This document shows, in pieces, positions 23,754-34,999 of a DNA stretch of 64,000 nt; the first letter of the stretch is position 1, and every line of letters begins with the position of its first letter. Source of the stretch: Acanthococcus lagerstroemiae (Eukaryota > Arthropoda > Insecta > Hemiptera > Eriococcidae); assembly GCA_031841125.1 (NCBI GenBank), contig CM063109.1, positions 8,098,321 to 8,162,320 of the forward strand, in the 5' to 3' direction. A model generated the notes under the pieces. It was not told the DNA's origin. It saw nothing but the letters and a program-made list of their open reading frames with translations, and made no database searches. The position numbers and the translations under genes are program-made.

Positions 23754-24369
23754 ATTTATTATCATGTTTTCAAATTCGGAAATGATCGCAATAATAGGGT
23801 AGCTTTCCAAAACTCGCTGAGTCCAAGATTAAGGACAACATCTGTCGGACAGTACGATAATTTATACATACATATTTAGTAGGCTGCTTCAATTTAATTG
23901 GTACTCTCTCATCTCCTTATTACAGAGCTAGAAAGTTCTGAAAATATACTGCGACTCGCAACCATTTTTGGTTCGGAAAATTTAGTTTTTTTTTTGGACT
24001 GAGTGAGTTTTGGAAAGTTCACCTAAAAATATTAGAGCACAATGATACAAAAACGATGCTAAAATATGTGCACACATTGGCCCGTAAGGAACATCAGTGT
24101 ATCCAATCAGAAAGAGCATTTCAAAATGTATTTTAGCGTAATAATTACAGCAATAAGATGATGGGACTCCCCCCCCCCCAGCTTGAGACCTTCTTACACT
24201 GGTGCTTGACTGATTCTGACTTTCAGCTATTTTAGTTTTTAGTGTGATCGGTCTTGAGCATTTCGTAAGACACTTCAATTCTAAGAACGCGCGGGCTTTT
24301 TCAGTTTTAGATATCAGAAACTGAACTGAAGCTTCGCAAAACGAAAAATAAAATTTTTAATATACTCAC

Positions 24370-24541
24370 TGCAGGTAAACCACTCGCAACGCGAATAAAA
24401 ACGAGCGAAATTCACTGAAAACTTGAAATCCCGGTGCGTTAAGTATATCGCAGTAGACCCGAAATATTATGTTCCTGTGATCGAAGAAACCGCGCAATAA
24501 ACAATTTCGTATTACCGACCGTGTGTGAACTTGAAACCGAC
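24370..24541 (-). other. Candidate non-coding first exon and promoter, possibly of the Ptgr1-like gene
   Basis: On the minus strand a stretch ends in CTGCA followed by a strong GTGAGTATA donor (24369 downward). Upstream, TATCAGTCG near 24535-24544 resembles an arthropod initiator (TCAGTY). The reductase start exon at 14189 has an acceptor (TTTGCAG) just before a short 5' UTR, so an upstream non-coding exon is required. This is the best candidate I saw, but it implies a 10-kb intron, so the link is inferred. Confidence 0.3.
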
Positions 24542-24870
24542 TGATAACGGCGAACAGCCACCTCACTCATTCACAATATCCCCACTGCCAATTAACGTTC
24601 ACTTCGTTCTTCTGATATAAGTACAGAATTCATCAAAATTAATTTCAATTCAGTTGCCCCACTGAGGTGCTTGAACGCTGGTAAATCGAATGCCAGATAA
24701 TCGAATTACGTTGCAGAGAAACACGTGCTGAGTCCAACTTGACTGTTTTTCACTAGCAATAAGTAAAGACTAATGAGACAATCAAATACAGAACATCCCT
24801 TCTCTATACACGAGTACTAAGGGTGAAATAAAATTCCAATAGTTGAATTAAATGGGTGCATGATCCATAC

Positions 24871-25334
24871 ATGGGCGTCGCTGAGGAGAGGGGGGGGGGG
24901 GTAAACGGGTAATACTTACCCCTCTTCTTAACCCTCATTGGGGGGTAGAAATGATAAAAATTACACCCCTCTCAAATTCAACGGTCAATAATTATATTAT
25001 ACTTGTAGTTATAAAAAATTTGTAAACGAATTAGTGCAATGTGATGCGGCAATTAGTATCGTATCATACATTTAACTCGTAATACACATGCACAGGGTGT
25101 CTAACAAAATCGAAATCTGAACTCCCCCCCCCCCCCATTTGCTATGAATGCGCTAAAATAGTAAACTGAAGCTAAATATACTTCATCTTTGTCTATAATA
25201 CTACATTTTCATGGGGGGAAATTGCAGTTTATACAGTTTAAAGCAGGTCATTTCATAATTTTATGTTAAGTGTACCATTCAAAATCTCAGTGGGGGTAAA
25301 TGCACTCACTGGTCTCCTCCTTGACGGCGCCCAT
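24871..25334. mobile_element. TIR element with ATGGGCG ends and three G/C runs
   Basis: Left ATGGGCGTCGCTGAGGAG and right GGTCTCCTCCTTGACGGCGC then CCAT are inverted with mismatches. Runs of about 13 G (near 24890) and 13 C (near 25123) lie inside. No coding potential. It lies just upstream of the candidate promoter exon at 24370-24541. Confidence 0.6.
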
Positions 25335-25413
25335 AATGATAAGCGATGTGAGCAATTTCCGAGTCATGTAAACTCACTTGTGGCTTTTGTTGTGTAATAT
25401 ACTATTTTAGCAT

Positions 25414-26466
25414 AAGGTAAATGAGCCCAATAAGGCCCGGATCCCCAATATAAGACCCAATGTACCGATCTTGACTGCTATAAGACTAAAACGTGCAGCA
25501 AAGTTGTTCCTTCATAATATGGCAACACTCAGTCCAATTGTCTTTATCAAGTCCACTGGTGCGAGATATGCAGGTTGATGATTTTCCAATAACATGTAAA
25601 AGTGCTCCGATGTGTTTTTAGTGTAACTTGAAGGATTTACGAGTATTATGTTAGTCGAATGGAATTCATTCAGAAATCAAACATTGGATAATTGTTGTAG
25701 TGGTAGTTGGTTAACGATAGACGCCAGAAATGTGAAATTTGAGCAATTTGGAACCAAGGTATGCGATACTCACTAAAAATAGTGTTATGTAACAATAAGG
25801 CCCAACCTGGTGAGCTCAATTGATTATTATTTCAGTCATAACTTACTCATAAATTTCTATTTGAATCATGCTTAACTTTTTATTTACCGAATTTCAGGTC
25901 AGGCTTATTTGAAGATACGGTTTCCAAACTGCCCTTAGTCCAGAAAAATCAAAATTTGGTTTCATGTATTACGTCCAGTGCCAAACTGCCCTTTGTCCAC
26001 GACTTTCGACCACTTTTCCTTCAATAATTCTAGATAGGCTGCATTCTCATTTTTGTGCGTTTTTGGTAGTACGGTAGAGGATTCAGGCTACTCAGTGGTA
26101 CCATTTACATAAGTTTTAAATGAACTCGTACAGTGTCCCACAGTTTTTATCGATTTCCCAAAAAAATAATTTCTGGACTAAGGGCAGTTTGGAAACCGTA
26201 TCTTCATTTGGTATTAGGTTGGATCTTTTTAGGTTATAGACCCAGCCTTCTTTGGTGCGCTGGCCTTATCAAGTTTTGAAAAAGGGGTATTTTTATTAGC
26301 AGATCTGAGGAACGTGGAGAAGTATAGAAAAATTTCAAGCTAGCAAATTTTTAAATATTTCAGTAGACGACTATAACACAAAAAAGGAAAAACATGAAAT
26401 CACTTACATGAAAGTCTGGAGAGCCAAGAGACCTCAAATTAGGGCCTTATTGAGCTCACCTACCTT
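25414..26466. mobile_element. 1.05-kb TIR element, AAGGTAAATGAGCCCAATAA ends, probable TA duplication
   Basis: The first 25 bp (AAGGTAAATGAGCCCAATAA then GGCCC) reappear inverted at 26442-26466 (GGGCCTTATTGAGCTCACCT then ACCTT) with few mismatches. TA directly precedes AGGTA and directly follows CTACCT, as in Tc1/mariner-type insertions. Motifs like the ends (AATAAGGCCC, GAGCTCAATTG) recur inside. No transposase ORF is visible. A second element (25911-26205) is nested within it. Confidence 0.75.
25911..26205. mobile_element. Nested 295-bp element with near-perfect 35-bp TIRs
   Basis: GAAGATACGGTTTCCAAACT plus GCCCTTAGTCCAGAAA at the left is repeated exactly inverted at the right (26171-26205). 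ATTT flanks both sides. A partial copy of the TIR core (CCAAACTGCCCTTTGTCC) occurs internally near 25981. The arm identity suggests youth or conversion. Confidence 0.8.
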
Positions 26467-26571
26467 AATACGCGCATGGTGATCGCGTCTCACACGACTC
26501 ACATGACCATGTCATACATGCGAACCATGCGAAGTCTTTTGTAAGCTGATATTTCGATTTATCGTCATTAT

Positions 26572-27100
26572 CAGGGCTGCAATTTTTATGCACAAAAAAT
26601 AGCGAAATACGAGTATGCGCATATTTTATGCACTTAATTCAGTGTAAATAATGTGTCGAAAATATGCGCCGAAATGGTAAAATATGCATAAACATGTGCA
26701 TGCAATATGGGTATATCATTTCAAAGGAAAAATTAAGTAGGATACTCTGAGACAATTTTTATCATATTTTAAAATGATCCAGCAAAGTATTCACGTGCAA
26801 AAACACATATTTTTCTAAAAACTTTTCTACTGATTCATTAACCAATACGTTTTCTCAATGTTTTTGGAGTCGGACATCATTCTCAGAACTAAAAAATAAC
26901 TTTCTTTTTTTTTGGGGGGGGGGGATTGAAAAATAAGCAGAATTGGTGCAAAATATGCGGTAAATGCCAAAATATGCGAAATATGCAGAATGAAGTGCTC
27001 CTCATTTGACTCAGAATTCTGTGATTCGTGAAGATCTTTTGAAACTTATACCTATATGCCATAGATAAAAACATGCATTCGCATAAAAATTCCAGCCCTG
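26572..27100. mobile_element. hAT-type non-autonomous element with 8-bp target duplication GTCATTAT
   Basis: Ends CAGGGCTGCAATTTTTATGC and GCATAAAAATTCCAGCCCTG are inverted with one mismatch over 20 bp. GTCATTAT is present at 26564-26571 and again at 27101-27108. An 8-bp duplication with CAG...CTG ends is the hAT hallmark. The interior is rich in ATATGC motifs (AAATATGCG repeated near 26950-26985). No transposase. Confidence 0.88.
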
Positions 27101-27337
27101 GTCATTATAATAGAATTTTCCAATTCTAAATTCTTTGTTTTCTCTTTCAAGATATAATTTGCTGATTCTTAAATTTTTAAATGACCATGAGACTGAAAAT
27201 AAATGGCTTAAATGACTGTTAGACACTTTGATATAACATACTACACCCCTCGCCCCCAAAATCCATCAACGCCGATGAATGTAGGTCAACACTACTAAAA
27301 AAATCCCCCCCCCCCCAAAAAAAAAAATAAACAAATA

Positions 27338-27373
27338 AAAATAAAAATAATAATAATAATAATAATAATAATA
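27338..27373. repeat. (AAT)n microsatellite
   Basis: About twelve AAT/ATA triplets in a row, preceded by A-rich sequence and a C run (27306-27316). It sits near the right end of a GCGACGCC-bordered remnant (27229-27390) related to 24871-25334. Confidence 0.8.
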
Positions 27374-27485
27374 ATTCCAGCGACGCCTCTGCATGAACCA
27401 TGATGTGGGTAGCTATAAAAATGAGAAAAATGTCTTCCTTATTACTTCCTCAGTTCACAAATGTGTAAATTATGATCCCCAGGTC

Positions 27486-27760
27486 CAGGGGCGCAACCAG
27501 AACTTTTTTTTTTTGGGGGGGGGGGGCTAGAATTTAGACCGAAAAAACAGGCAGGGGTGAAAGCTCGATTTGTTACCTCCCTGATTTGGTACCCTCCTAT
27601 TTTCATGAGCTGTAAATTTGTAGGAACCTACGAAGCAACATAACCGCATCAGACCGTCGGCATCAATTTTTTTTTCAAGTTTCAAAATTTATTTTGAAGA
27701 AATTACGAAGAAGTTTGGAGAGGGCTATAACCCCCTAGCCCCTCCTTAGTTGCACCCTTG
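27486..27760. mobile_element. hAT-type MITE, CAGGGGCGCAACCAG ends, duplication CCCAGGTC
   Basis: A 275-bp element with ends CAGGGGCGCAACCAG and TAGTTGCACCCTTG. CCCAGGTC lies at 27478-27485 and 27761-27768, an exact 8-bp duplication. A run of 13 G follows the left end within 45 bp. The target was the first bases of the element at 27763. Confidence 0.85.
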
Positions 27761-27762
27761 CC

Positions 27763-27931
27763 CAGGTCCGTAGCTAACTGCTTGTTTGTGCCAGGGCAAT
27801 CGCTGATATTTCAACCAGGGCATACTTCATTATTTTTGTTAAAACGTCTTTTATGAAAAGTGCTACCCAAGGCGGCGCCGCTTGCCAACAAGGGCTTCGC
27901 CCTGGCTGTCTTGGCGTTAGCTGCGGACCGG
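27763..27931. mobile_element. Short TIR element, CAGGTCCGTAGCTAAC ends
   Basis: A 169-bp element, left CAGGTCCGTAGCTAACTG, right GTTAGCTGCGGACCGG. The interior GCGGCGCCGCTTGCC and GGCTTCGCCCTGGCTG match the larger element at 7346-7690. A 13-C run follows immediately outside the right end. Confidence 0.7.
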
Positions 27932-28109
27932 CACCCCCCCCCCCCCATGTTTGAAGAGGGACTAAAGCATATATTTGCCGTTCCTATACTTTAATCTAGA
28001 ACATGTATAACCTGCTGGGATGCTCTAAAGGAGGTTGACGACGATTATAGTAAATTTTCGAGAATGAAATTTGATTTGTAGGTTTCCAAGCTAGGAGTAG
28101 TTTTTAAAT

Positions 28110-28960
28110 GTAGACTTCTTCCAAGTATCCGTCCTAATTGGGGCTTAAGGTGTGTGGATAACAAAAAAGACGGATAACCCGAAAACATGTAATTTTGATC
28201 AAAAAACATTGAGAAATGGGGAAATTAATTTTTATTGAATCAGGTACGTTAGGTGGTAAGTTATTTCTTACAAAAAACTTAAATATTAAAAAAAAAAATC
28301 GGCAGTTTTGGCTTCTTGGGCCAATGAGAAGAGAAGAAAATACAGTACTGTAAAAAAAAAGCCCTCAAAAAAATAATATTCCTTAAGAAAAAAGAAAAGG
28401 GTAAAAACCTATAGTTTTTGTTTGCTTTTTCGTGATAAGCCACTTTTCACCGGCATAATTTTTCCATTTTCTGAATTTCATAATCTTGAGCAGTGATTGC
28501 TTATTATTAGTTACATCACCAACTTTTCCAGCGCTGCAGAAAAGCATCGTCATAATCCATGAGTACTGACGCTTCTCCTACCGCAGTTCTTCATCATCAT
28601 CATCATCATTACCAGCTGTGCTAAGGATTAGAATTGCGTTTTTTGTGAGATTTCGGACTATCCGCCCTTGATTTAGGCGGATAATCTGAAAAGGATGGCG
28701 GATAATTGGGAGTCTCTTTTCTAATTTTACTCTTAACCCGAGCCCTGGAATCCGCCCTTTCGAGCATTACTGCAGAAATGTCGGGGAGGCTGTTAGAGCA
28801 GTCTTAGCCCTCTTCTCATCTTGCCGAAAAATCGACCTAGGTCGAAATATAGCGAGTTGCTCCGTGGGTTCGAACCCGGCATCTTCGGATTCCAAGACCA
28901 GCGCGCTATCCACTCCGCCAACCAGACCCCGATAATTGGGGGTCTGTTGTACTTACAAAA
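28110..28960. mobile_element. Remnant with pogo/Tigger-like ends, carrying a SINE insertion
   Basis: Repeated strings such as GGATAATTGGGAGTCT (28700) and GATAATTGGGGGTCTGTTGT (28931), and CCGTCCTAATTGGGGC (28131) with GACGGATAACCCG (28172), resemble the terminal sequences of pogo/Tigger elements. No transposase frame survives. CATCATCATCATCATCATT near 28589 is a small microsatellite. The assignment is by resemblance only. Confidence 0.4.
28716..28930 (-). mobile_element. tRNA-derived SINE (type S1) with 15-bp target duplication
   Basis: On the minus strand it begins GGGGTCTGGTTGGCGGAGTG, an A-box-like start, with B-box GGTTCGAACCC, then the body shared with 32590-32817 (TTTCGGCAAGATGAGAAGAG, ACAGCCTCC, GGGCGGATTCCAGGGCTCGG). 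GATAATTGGGAGTCT (28701-28715) and GATAATTGGGGGTCT (28931-28945) flank it with one mismatch, the duplication length expected for LINE-mediated insertion. Confidence 0.85.
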
Positions 28961-29289
28961 TAAGAAATATCCCGCGAAACACCATCCACATGGACAGGAA
29001 TGTAAATTTTTTTTTACGAAGCTCTACATTGATATTGTAAGTTTGTTTAGAGGCTTGGTACCATAACTAAACAGGAATTACTTCAACAATATAATTTCCA
29101 ATGGAGTACCAGAGGTTAAGAGAGTTGAAGTGGACATGCTGACACGAATGTACACGTGGAGAACATTGACTGGACATCTGGCAGCCCTATTCACGTGACC
29201 AACCGAGACGGTGTTAATACATGTGTGCAAATGGAATATTGAATGGATATAAGTGGACATACATGCTCACGTCATTTTGCCTGTATGTC

Positions 29290-30417
29290 TAGGGGAGCCG
29301 GTGGAGCAGTGAGACAGTCAATTTATTTTTGGACTTAAAAAAACGTTATGTTGTAACACTGTAGCACAGTATAGTTAGTAGGTCATGACGATAACACCTA
29401 CTTATTAGATGTGAAATGAGCAACATATGTTTTCATCAGTGGATTTTCTTTTTTCTTTTTTTTTTAACATTAACGAGACTTTTAATGCCTAACGGCTATG
29501 GTCTCGGAATGGAATTACATGGAGTAACAATAGTTACAGGGTTTGGGTTTTATGGTTATATGTAAGCGGTGTACATCTTAAGATTTAAATTAAGTGTAGT
29601 ATACAGTTCTGAACTAGAAAATCGATTAGTAGTGATAAATTCTTTAGCTGAAGTGTAGGTTGTCCGGGTTGGTGTTTCTTTTGTCTTCGAAATGTAATTT
29701 TTTTTTTCTCTATCAAAATAAACATCGTCTGTCTTCAAGTTCGTAATAAAGCTATACTATGTTAGTTTATGACGAACCAGTGATCATTCCTGACAGTGCA
29801 TCGTAATTTGATTAATTACACTTTTTCAATTTGGGGAGCCTTGAGACAATTTTTCGTATCAGCGCTCAGATATCGAAAATTTCAAAAAAATTCTCCTACA
29901 GTTTCTTTTTCGATGAAATTGTTGAAAAGTGTTTGTTCATTAAATGAAGTATAGTTACATAATGACCAAAAATTCTGGGTTTAGTTGGATTTTGTTTCTT
30001 CTCTGAGAGTTCAAAATTATCTCATTACTACCCATCACATTTTTGAATGTAAAATTTTCATAATATGTATAGGTACCTACCTAAATATAATATTAATTTA
30101 CGTATTGATTCCATAAGTATACCTAAAATACATATCTGTTCATTTCATGGTGTTTGTTTGAAAATTTTTACCACTTTAAAGAGTTGTTTCATTGCTCCTG
30201 AAGTGCTGTCTTATTTCTCCTCGTACTTCTTTGAGGGGTGACATGAGACAAAATTTTCAAACTCTCATTGCTCCAAACCGAAAAATGATGAGAGAATGGG
30301 CTCAATACATTTGTACACTGGATAGGTATCTTTCATTTGGCGTTGCAGATCAAATATGTAGTTCGCGCTAGAGAGCTTTCCAAAAAAATCCGTTTCATTC
30401 CTCCTCGGGCTCCCCTA
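29290..30417. mobile_element. 1.1-kb TIR element, TAGGGGAGCC ends
   Basis: Left TAGGGGAGCCGGTGGAGCAG and right CTCCTCGGGCTCCCCTA are inverted, about 19 of 26 positions agreeing. Several internal strings repeat the end motif (TTGGGGAGCCTTGAGACAA near 29830, GTGACATGAGACAAAATTTT near 30238). No transposase frame is seen. Confidence 0.6.
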
Positions 30418-31405
30418 TGTGAACTCTATGTAGACTGTCTACTAATCAGTACTGTCCACTTTTTTTGACCTCTCTGTGTCAACAAGAATTTCTTGTAGAC
30501 AGTCTTCCGGGCAAAAATCTCTAGCTTAGATGTCAATTAGACGGTCTTCAGTTTAACATTGTTCCTTTTCCGGCAAAATATTTTGGGAGAGCTTCGACAT
30601 CGAGACCTGTACGAAACAAACTGAAATTCAGCCTCGAATGTGAGCTAATGTCATATTGTTTGATCAATTTTACTTCATTTGTAAAAGTGTCATTTGGCTA
30701 GTTTCTTTCTCCCTCATTGACATTATATATATATACTAGGATAAGATAGAGCCCCCTTGGCCGGTATTGATTTAAGACTAGATTCTAAGACTCGATAGAG
30801 TAACCTTCAGGGGTGGTCGTGATCCCCTTGATCCAATGAAGAAGCCCCCTCAAACTCTAGTGGTTGACCCCCCCCCCCCTAATTTGAAATAGCAGTAAAT
30901 TTTTTCTTTGCCGGACACAACGTGGTATTTCTTCTTTTTGCATTGTTCATTCTGCTTGTCACTTCTGGTAGTTTAATTGCAAAGCAATTGTTTACAACGA
31001 AATTTAAATAAAACGTTTCTCAGAATTTTACAACTAATTATATCAGATTTTCCGTATTCTCGCAAAAAAAAACTAACCACAAGTGTTAAAGAAATTCTAA
31101 ATGATAAGAAATAGAAAATCTTCAACTTTGATACTTTTCTTTTTCTTTGCCGATTCGTGCACTAAAGTACAATAAATAGCATATGTAGTTCTTGAAGGGG
31201 TTACTTCGTCACTTAACGTTTAAATAATTACTTTCTGTGTTATGATCTTATGAATAATAAAAATGTACTACAAACATTTCCTCATCTGACCAGGAAACAA
31301 AAAGAAAAAAGCCCCCCCCCCTCTTCGAATACCAAGAATCTTCTTCACCAAAATTGCCTCACGACACTCCTGTCTCTAATGAGTCCTCGGGTATCTATTT
31401 ACACA

Positions 31406-31656
31406 TGGACGCTATTCAGCAAAAGGGAACCAACTAGCAAAATCCGCTTTTTGAGAACACGTGATTCGAAGTTCAAGATCCATGTAGAAACTATATGACA
31501 TACCGTTTACTGATAAGCTTTTTTCAGCGTGAGTACACATTTTTGAATCGAGGTCCCAATTTTGAAAAATTCTACTTTTTACGCTCTTTCCAAGGATATT
31601 AATGACTCATTTTGTTTACAAATGTTGGTTGGTTCTCTCTTGCTGAATAGCGTCCA
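31406..31656 (+). mobile_element. MITE, family M1, copy 3
   Basis: A 251-bp element with TIRs TGGACGCTATTCAGCAAAAG and CTCTTGCTGAATAGCGTCCA. Same interior as 10111-10365: GGGAACCAACTAGCAAAATC, GATAAGCTTTTTTCA and CGTGAGTACAC blocks in the same order. No transposase is encoded. Confidence 0.85.
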
Positions 31657-32052
31657 TATAAAATTATAGAGCTGTATAAATTTCAAGTTTAAAGCATAAA
31701 AAATACTGTTTCGAGAAAAAAAGAAGTTTAAAGTTGTTACATTGTACATGCGTGAGATTTTTTATCGTGAGTTCTTGTGTGCAGTGACAAAATGGGCCGT
31801 TTTTCATCATCTCCTGAAACGGACACTGCGTGAGACCCAGTGATCATGGAAACATATGGCACCACGGTAGGCGGGTAGTATATCTTCTACTACAGAATAA
31901 TCCATAGAAATCTACAATTCGATATTTTTGACCTTTAGTTTGTAACTCGCGAACTGTAAGCGTTGAAGCGAGTTCTTCTTCTCTCCTGTGCTAGTGATTT
32001 GAGACATATTGAGGTGGACATGTATTTCACGGATTATTTAAAACAAAGCAAC

Positions 32053-32058
32053 TTTATT
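32053..32058 (-). terminator. AATAAA poly(A) signal of the DM4/DM12-like gene
   Basis: TTTATT on the + strand, about 130 bp beyond the stop of the 32186-34980 gene and in its orientation. Confidence 0.6.
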
Positions 32059-32185
32059 GGAATATTATTCTTCAGTCTACAACGCAGGAGCAAACACAGA
32101 TGAACATTAAATAATATAATCCTTAAGTACCTATGTCATCACTCACACCCACAGATGTTGTCAATAATGTTCTAAGAAGTCGCTT

Positions 32186-34980
32186 TTAGCCTGAAAGGAG
32201 TTGTACATTTTGGAATATTGCTTCAAAAATTGATTTGAAGCACATAGGGTACGCTTGGTAACAGTCACGAATTCGTTGATTTGGCGGCGAACGTTGTCCG
32301 ATTCGTTCTGCTATCAAATAAGGCATTTCTGTTGTTGAATATCCGATCTTCGATGGGCTGAAAATAACAATTTATTATACCCTCTGATTAGACTAACTAA
32401 AACAAGCAGTAACATCAGTGGTTGCGCACTATAACTATAATGCTCTTAGGTTAATCTTTTTTACGTTCTTCCTGAAGGAAGGAAACATGATTTCCAAATA
32501 GGATACATACCGCATGTAACTTATACGTCACCCGTGTGTATACAGCCTCCCTCCCCCCAATGCTTTGAAAACTCTACCAGACCTACAGTGAGGTCTGGTT
32601 GGCCGAGTGGATAGCGCGTTGGTCTCCGAATCCGGAGGTCTCGGGTTCGAGTCCACGTAGTAACTCGCTACATTTCGACCTGGGCCGGTATTTCGGCAAG
32701 ACGAGAAGAGGGCTCAGACTACAGCCCTAACAGCCTCCTCGACGTCTCTCAGGTAATACTCGAAAGGGCGGATTCCAGGGCTCGGGTTGAGAGCAAAAAT
32801 TGGAAAACAGAGACCTGTTGAGATTCTATAAAGATTCTTCCGCACGTTCTTGTAAGATACTGTATTTAAGAATGTTTAAAACTTGTTCGAGACTCGTTAG
32901 GACGCTTTAAGATTCCTCGCGTCTTGAGATTTGTTCCATAAGCCACACGAAGACTCAACTGAGACTCGGCAAGATTTCTAAACTCACTTAAAAAACCTAT
33001 ACAGATTTTCAAAAATCTTTCCCACTTCTTCTGAGATTCTCTAATACTTTTCCACACTTATATTCAAATGTCCTCAAGATGAGCGTTGGTTTTAGGTGAA
33101 ATCATTTAGAGACAAATCATTAAAAATGTAGGTATCTTTTCTACCTGAAGAAACAAGTTGTTTTTCCCTTTTTTTTTTCTTCTTTCTTCTTCATATTCAG
33201 CTTTTTCTTAATCTTATTTATTCAGATCCTCTCTTTGCAGCTGATTACTCTGGGCCATTTATCTATCTCCGTCGATTATGTTAATCCAATGTTGCAACTC
33301 CCCACGCCTTTACACATAAGTTTACAGTTTGGAAAAACAAGCATTTCTTATGAATTATTTATTTATTTAGTTAATGTTATCCATCAAAATTAAAAGGATC
33401 AATGGCGGCAAAAACACTGTATTCTCTGGATCACACCAAATGAGATATTTTTAAAGGCCTTTTTCAGTTGTTACAATAAAATTAATTGGTTTTTTGACAT
33501 TTTATTTTTCGGCGAGGGGGGGGGGGGGTTGGTAACGAATCTTCGAATCTTATAATTTATACAGAGCAAACACACGGAGAAAATTCTGAGATACCGCCTG
33601 TGATGAAGATCTTTGCATCTATGGGTGGGTATTATTGCTTTCTCTGAAAGAAAATCTATATCTATTTAATATAAGTATAATACTTACGAAAATAGAAGTT
33701 GAATTAGTTGATAGATGAATTCTTGTTTCCGATAGCCACCTAACCCTGAAGCTAGACAAATACTTCTCAGTACACAATGTGTCGCGGACTGTTCTAATGA
33801 CTTTGTTTGTTGTCGCTGTTGGTCCCTTCCACTTGTAATATCACTACTCCTGCCACACATAAAACCGAAAAATAGACTTATAGGTATATCAGTTCGTCAT
33901 AATAATGATTTTGCATAATTTTTTTCACTATTCGTGTACATAAATAGGCCTATGTGCGCAATTCAGTTTCATTGACGCACAATTACAAAGTTTGTCTGGA
34001 TTATAGTTAACTCAATGGGCAACTCACCAAGCAGTGAAAGCCTTTTCCAAAAATGAGTAAAAATCTTGGTGAGTGTATTTTCGGATTTTTCCTCTTCTTT
34101 CTTTTGAGGTTAGGTATAGCTGTTGAACTTTACTTGGTAGAGGGACATTGTTGAGAGTTCCCCAATTGGTCATAATCGTTCTGTTTGGAACTTGAGCTGG
34201 AACAGCGAGTCCTACTGCAAACTGTTTTAGAAATACGAAACCAAACCGTAAAATCCAAAAATGTGAGAAGGTTAATGATATGCTCTTTTTACTTAATTTT
34301 CAAAATATATTAACTTGAGGAATTCACATAATACAGTTACTTTGTTAGTCAGATGTTTAAAAAGTTTTCAGAAGTGCCGCAGTTAATATTAAGAAAAAAA
34401 ATGACTGTTTACAAAATTTGAAGCTAATCATTATTATTATCAGTTTTCTTTAATGATCTTTAAGAAGACATGTTCTTTACTTTCAAGTAAAAAATAAAAC
34501 ATCCGCGTTGGACTCGTTTTTACTTTGTGCTATTTTTTTTTTGTAACAATTTATGTTTTTAATTCAGTTTTTTTTCTCCATACATAAATTGTTCTCATGC
34601 ACTGATCGTTAAATAAACAAAATTGAAAGAATTTGCTAGCTAATCACACATTATTACCTTCAAGTGCGGTGTATGGCACACCGTTCACTACAGGCAAATA
34701 AATATAAAAATTAATGCCTCTTAATTGATTGTAATTACAACCACAATTGGTTGACTGAAATTTGTGAGCTGAAGAACAAGAAGAGAGAAACTTAAAGAAA
34801 TCCAGCTTGAAATATTCGCATTACCTGTAAAACAGTGTAAGGAGGCCAGACAATGCCCCGCATTTGACGCTGTGAATTCCCATCGCAAACAGCCGAACTG
34901 TCGCCATCATAAAATGCATCTAAACGTACGGCAGCTACTAAAATAGAAACTAAAAATGTTGAAATACGATTGAATGACAT
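32186..34980 (-). CDS. Secreted DM4/DM12-like protein, four exons, complete
   Basis: Exons in transcript order: 34825-34980, 34028-34221, 33688-33849, 32186-32357. All junctions are GT-AG with matching phases (0, 2, 2); 684 bp give 227 residues. Residues 1-22 are a signal peptide (MSFNRISTFLVSILVAAVRL, then DA). Exon 2 opens with FAVGLAVPAQVPNRT, the FP(V/I)GxxxP segment of DM4/DM12 proteins, and holds a Y-rich stretch. Exon 3 has HCVLRSICLASGLG, matching the family's CxLRxICE motif. Exon 4 ends with DCYQAYPMCFKSIF, matching the family's final cysteine pair. The DM4/DM12 family is of unknown function, arthropod-restricted as far as I know, fast-evolving and secreted. The acceptor of exon 2 is CTAAAACAG; the other AG a few bases on would create a stop. 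An intermediate alternative start is not needed. Confidence 0.85.
32590..32817 (+). mobile_element. tRNA-derived SINE (type S1)
   Basis: Starts GAGGTCTGGTTGGCCGAGTG with A box TGGCCGAGTGG (32600-32610) and B box GGTTCGAGTCC (32644-32654). The body matches 28716-28930 over its whole length. The tRNA part looks intact enough to be mistaken for a tRNA gene (anticodon region GGTCTCCGAATCC), but the shared 150-bp body and two further copies argue for a SINE. It lies just upstream (+ side) of the last exon of the DM4/DM12-like gene, in its intron 3. Confidence 0.82.
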
Positions 34981-34999
34981 TCCATCGATTTCCCGCTCG

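Noticed and set aside
32590..32663. Possible functional tRNA gene
   Set aside because: A and B boxes are good, but the sequence continues into a 150-bp body shared with 28716-28930 and 5696-5755, so it is the head of a SINE.
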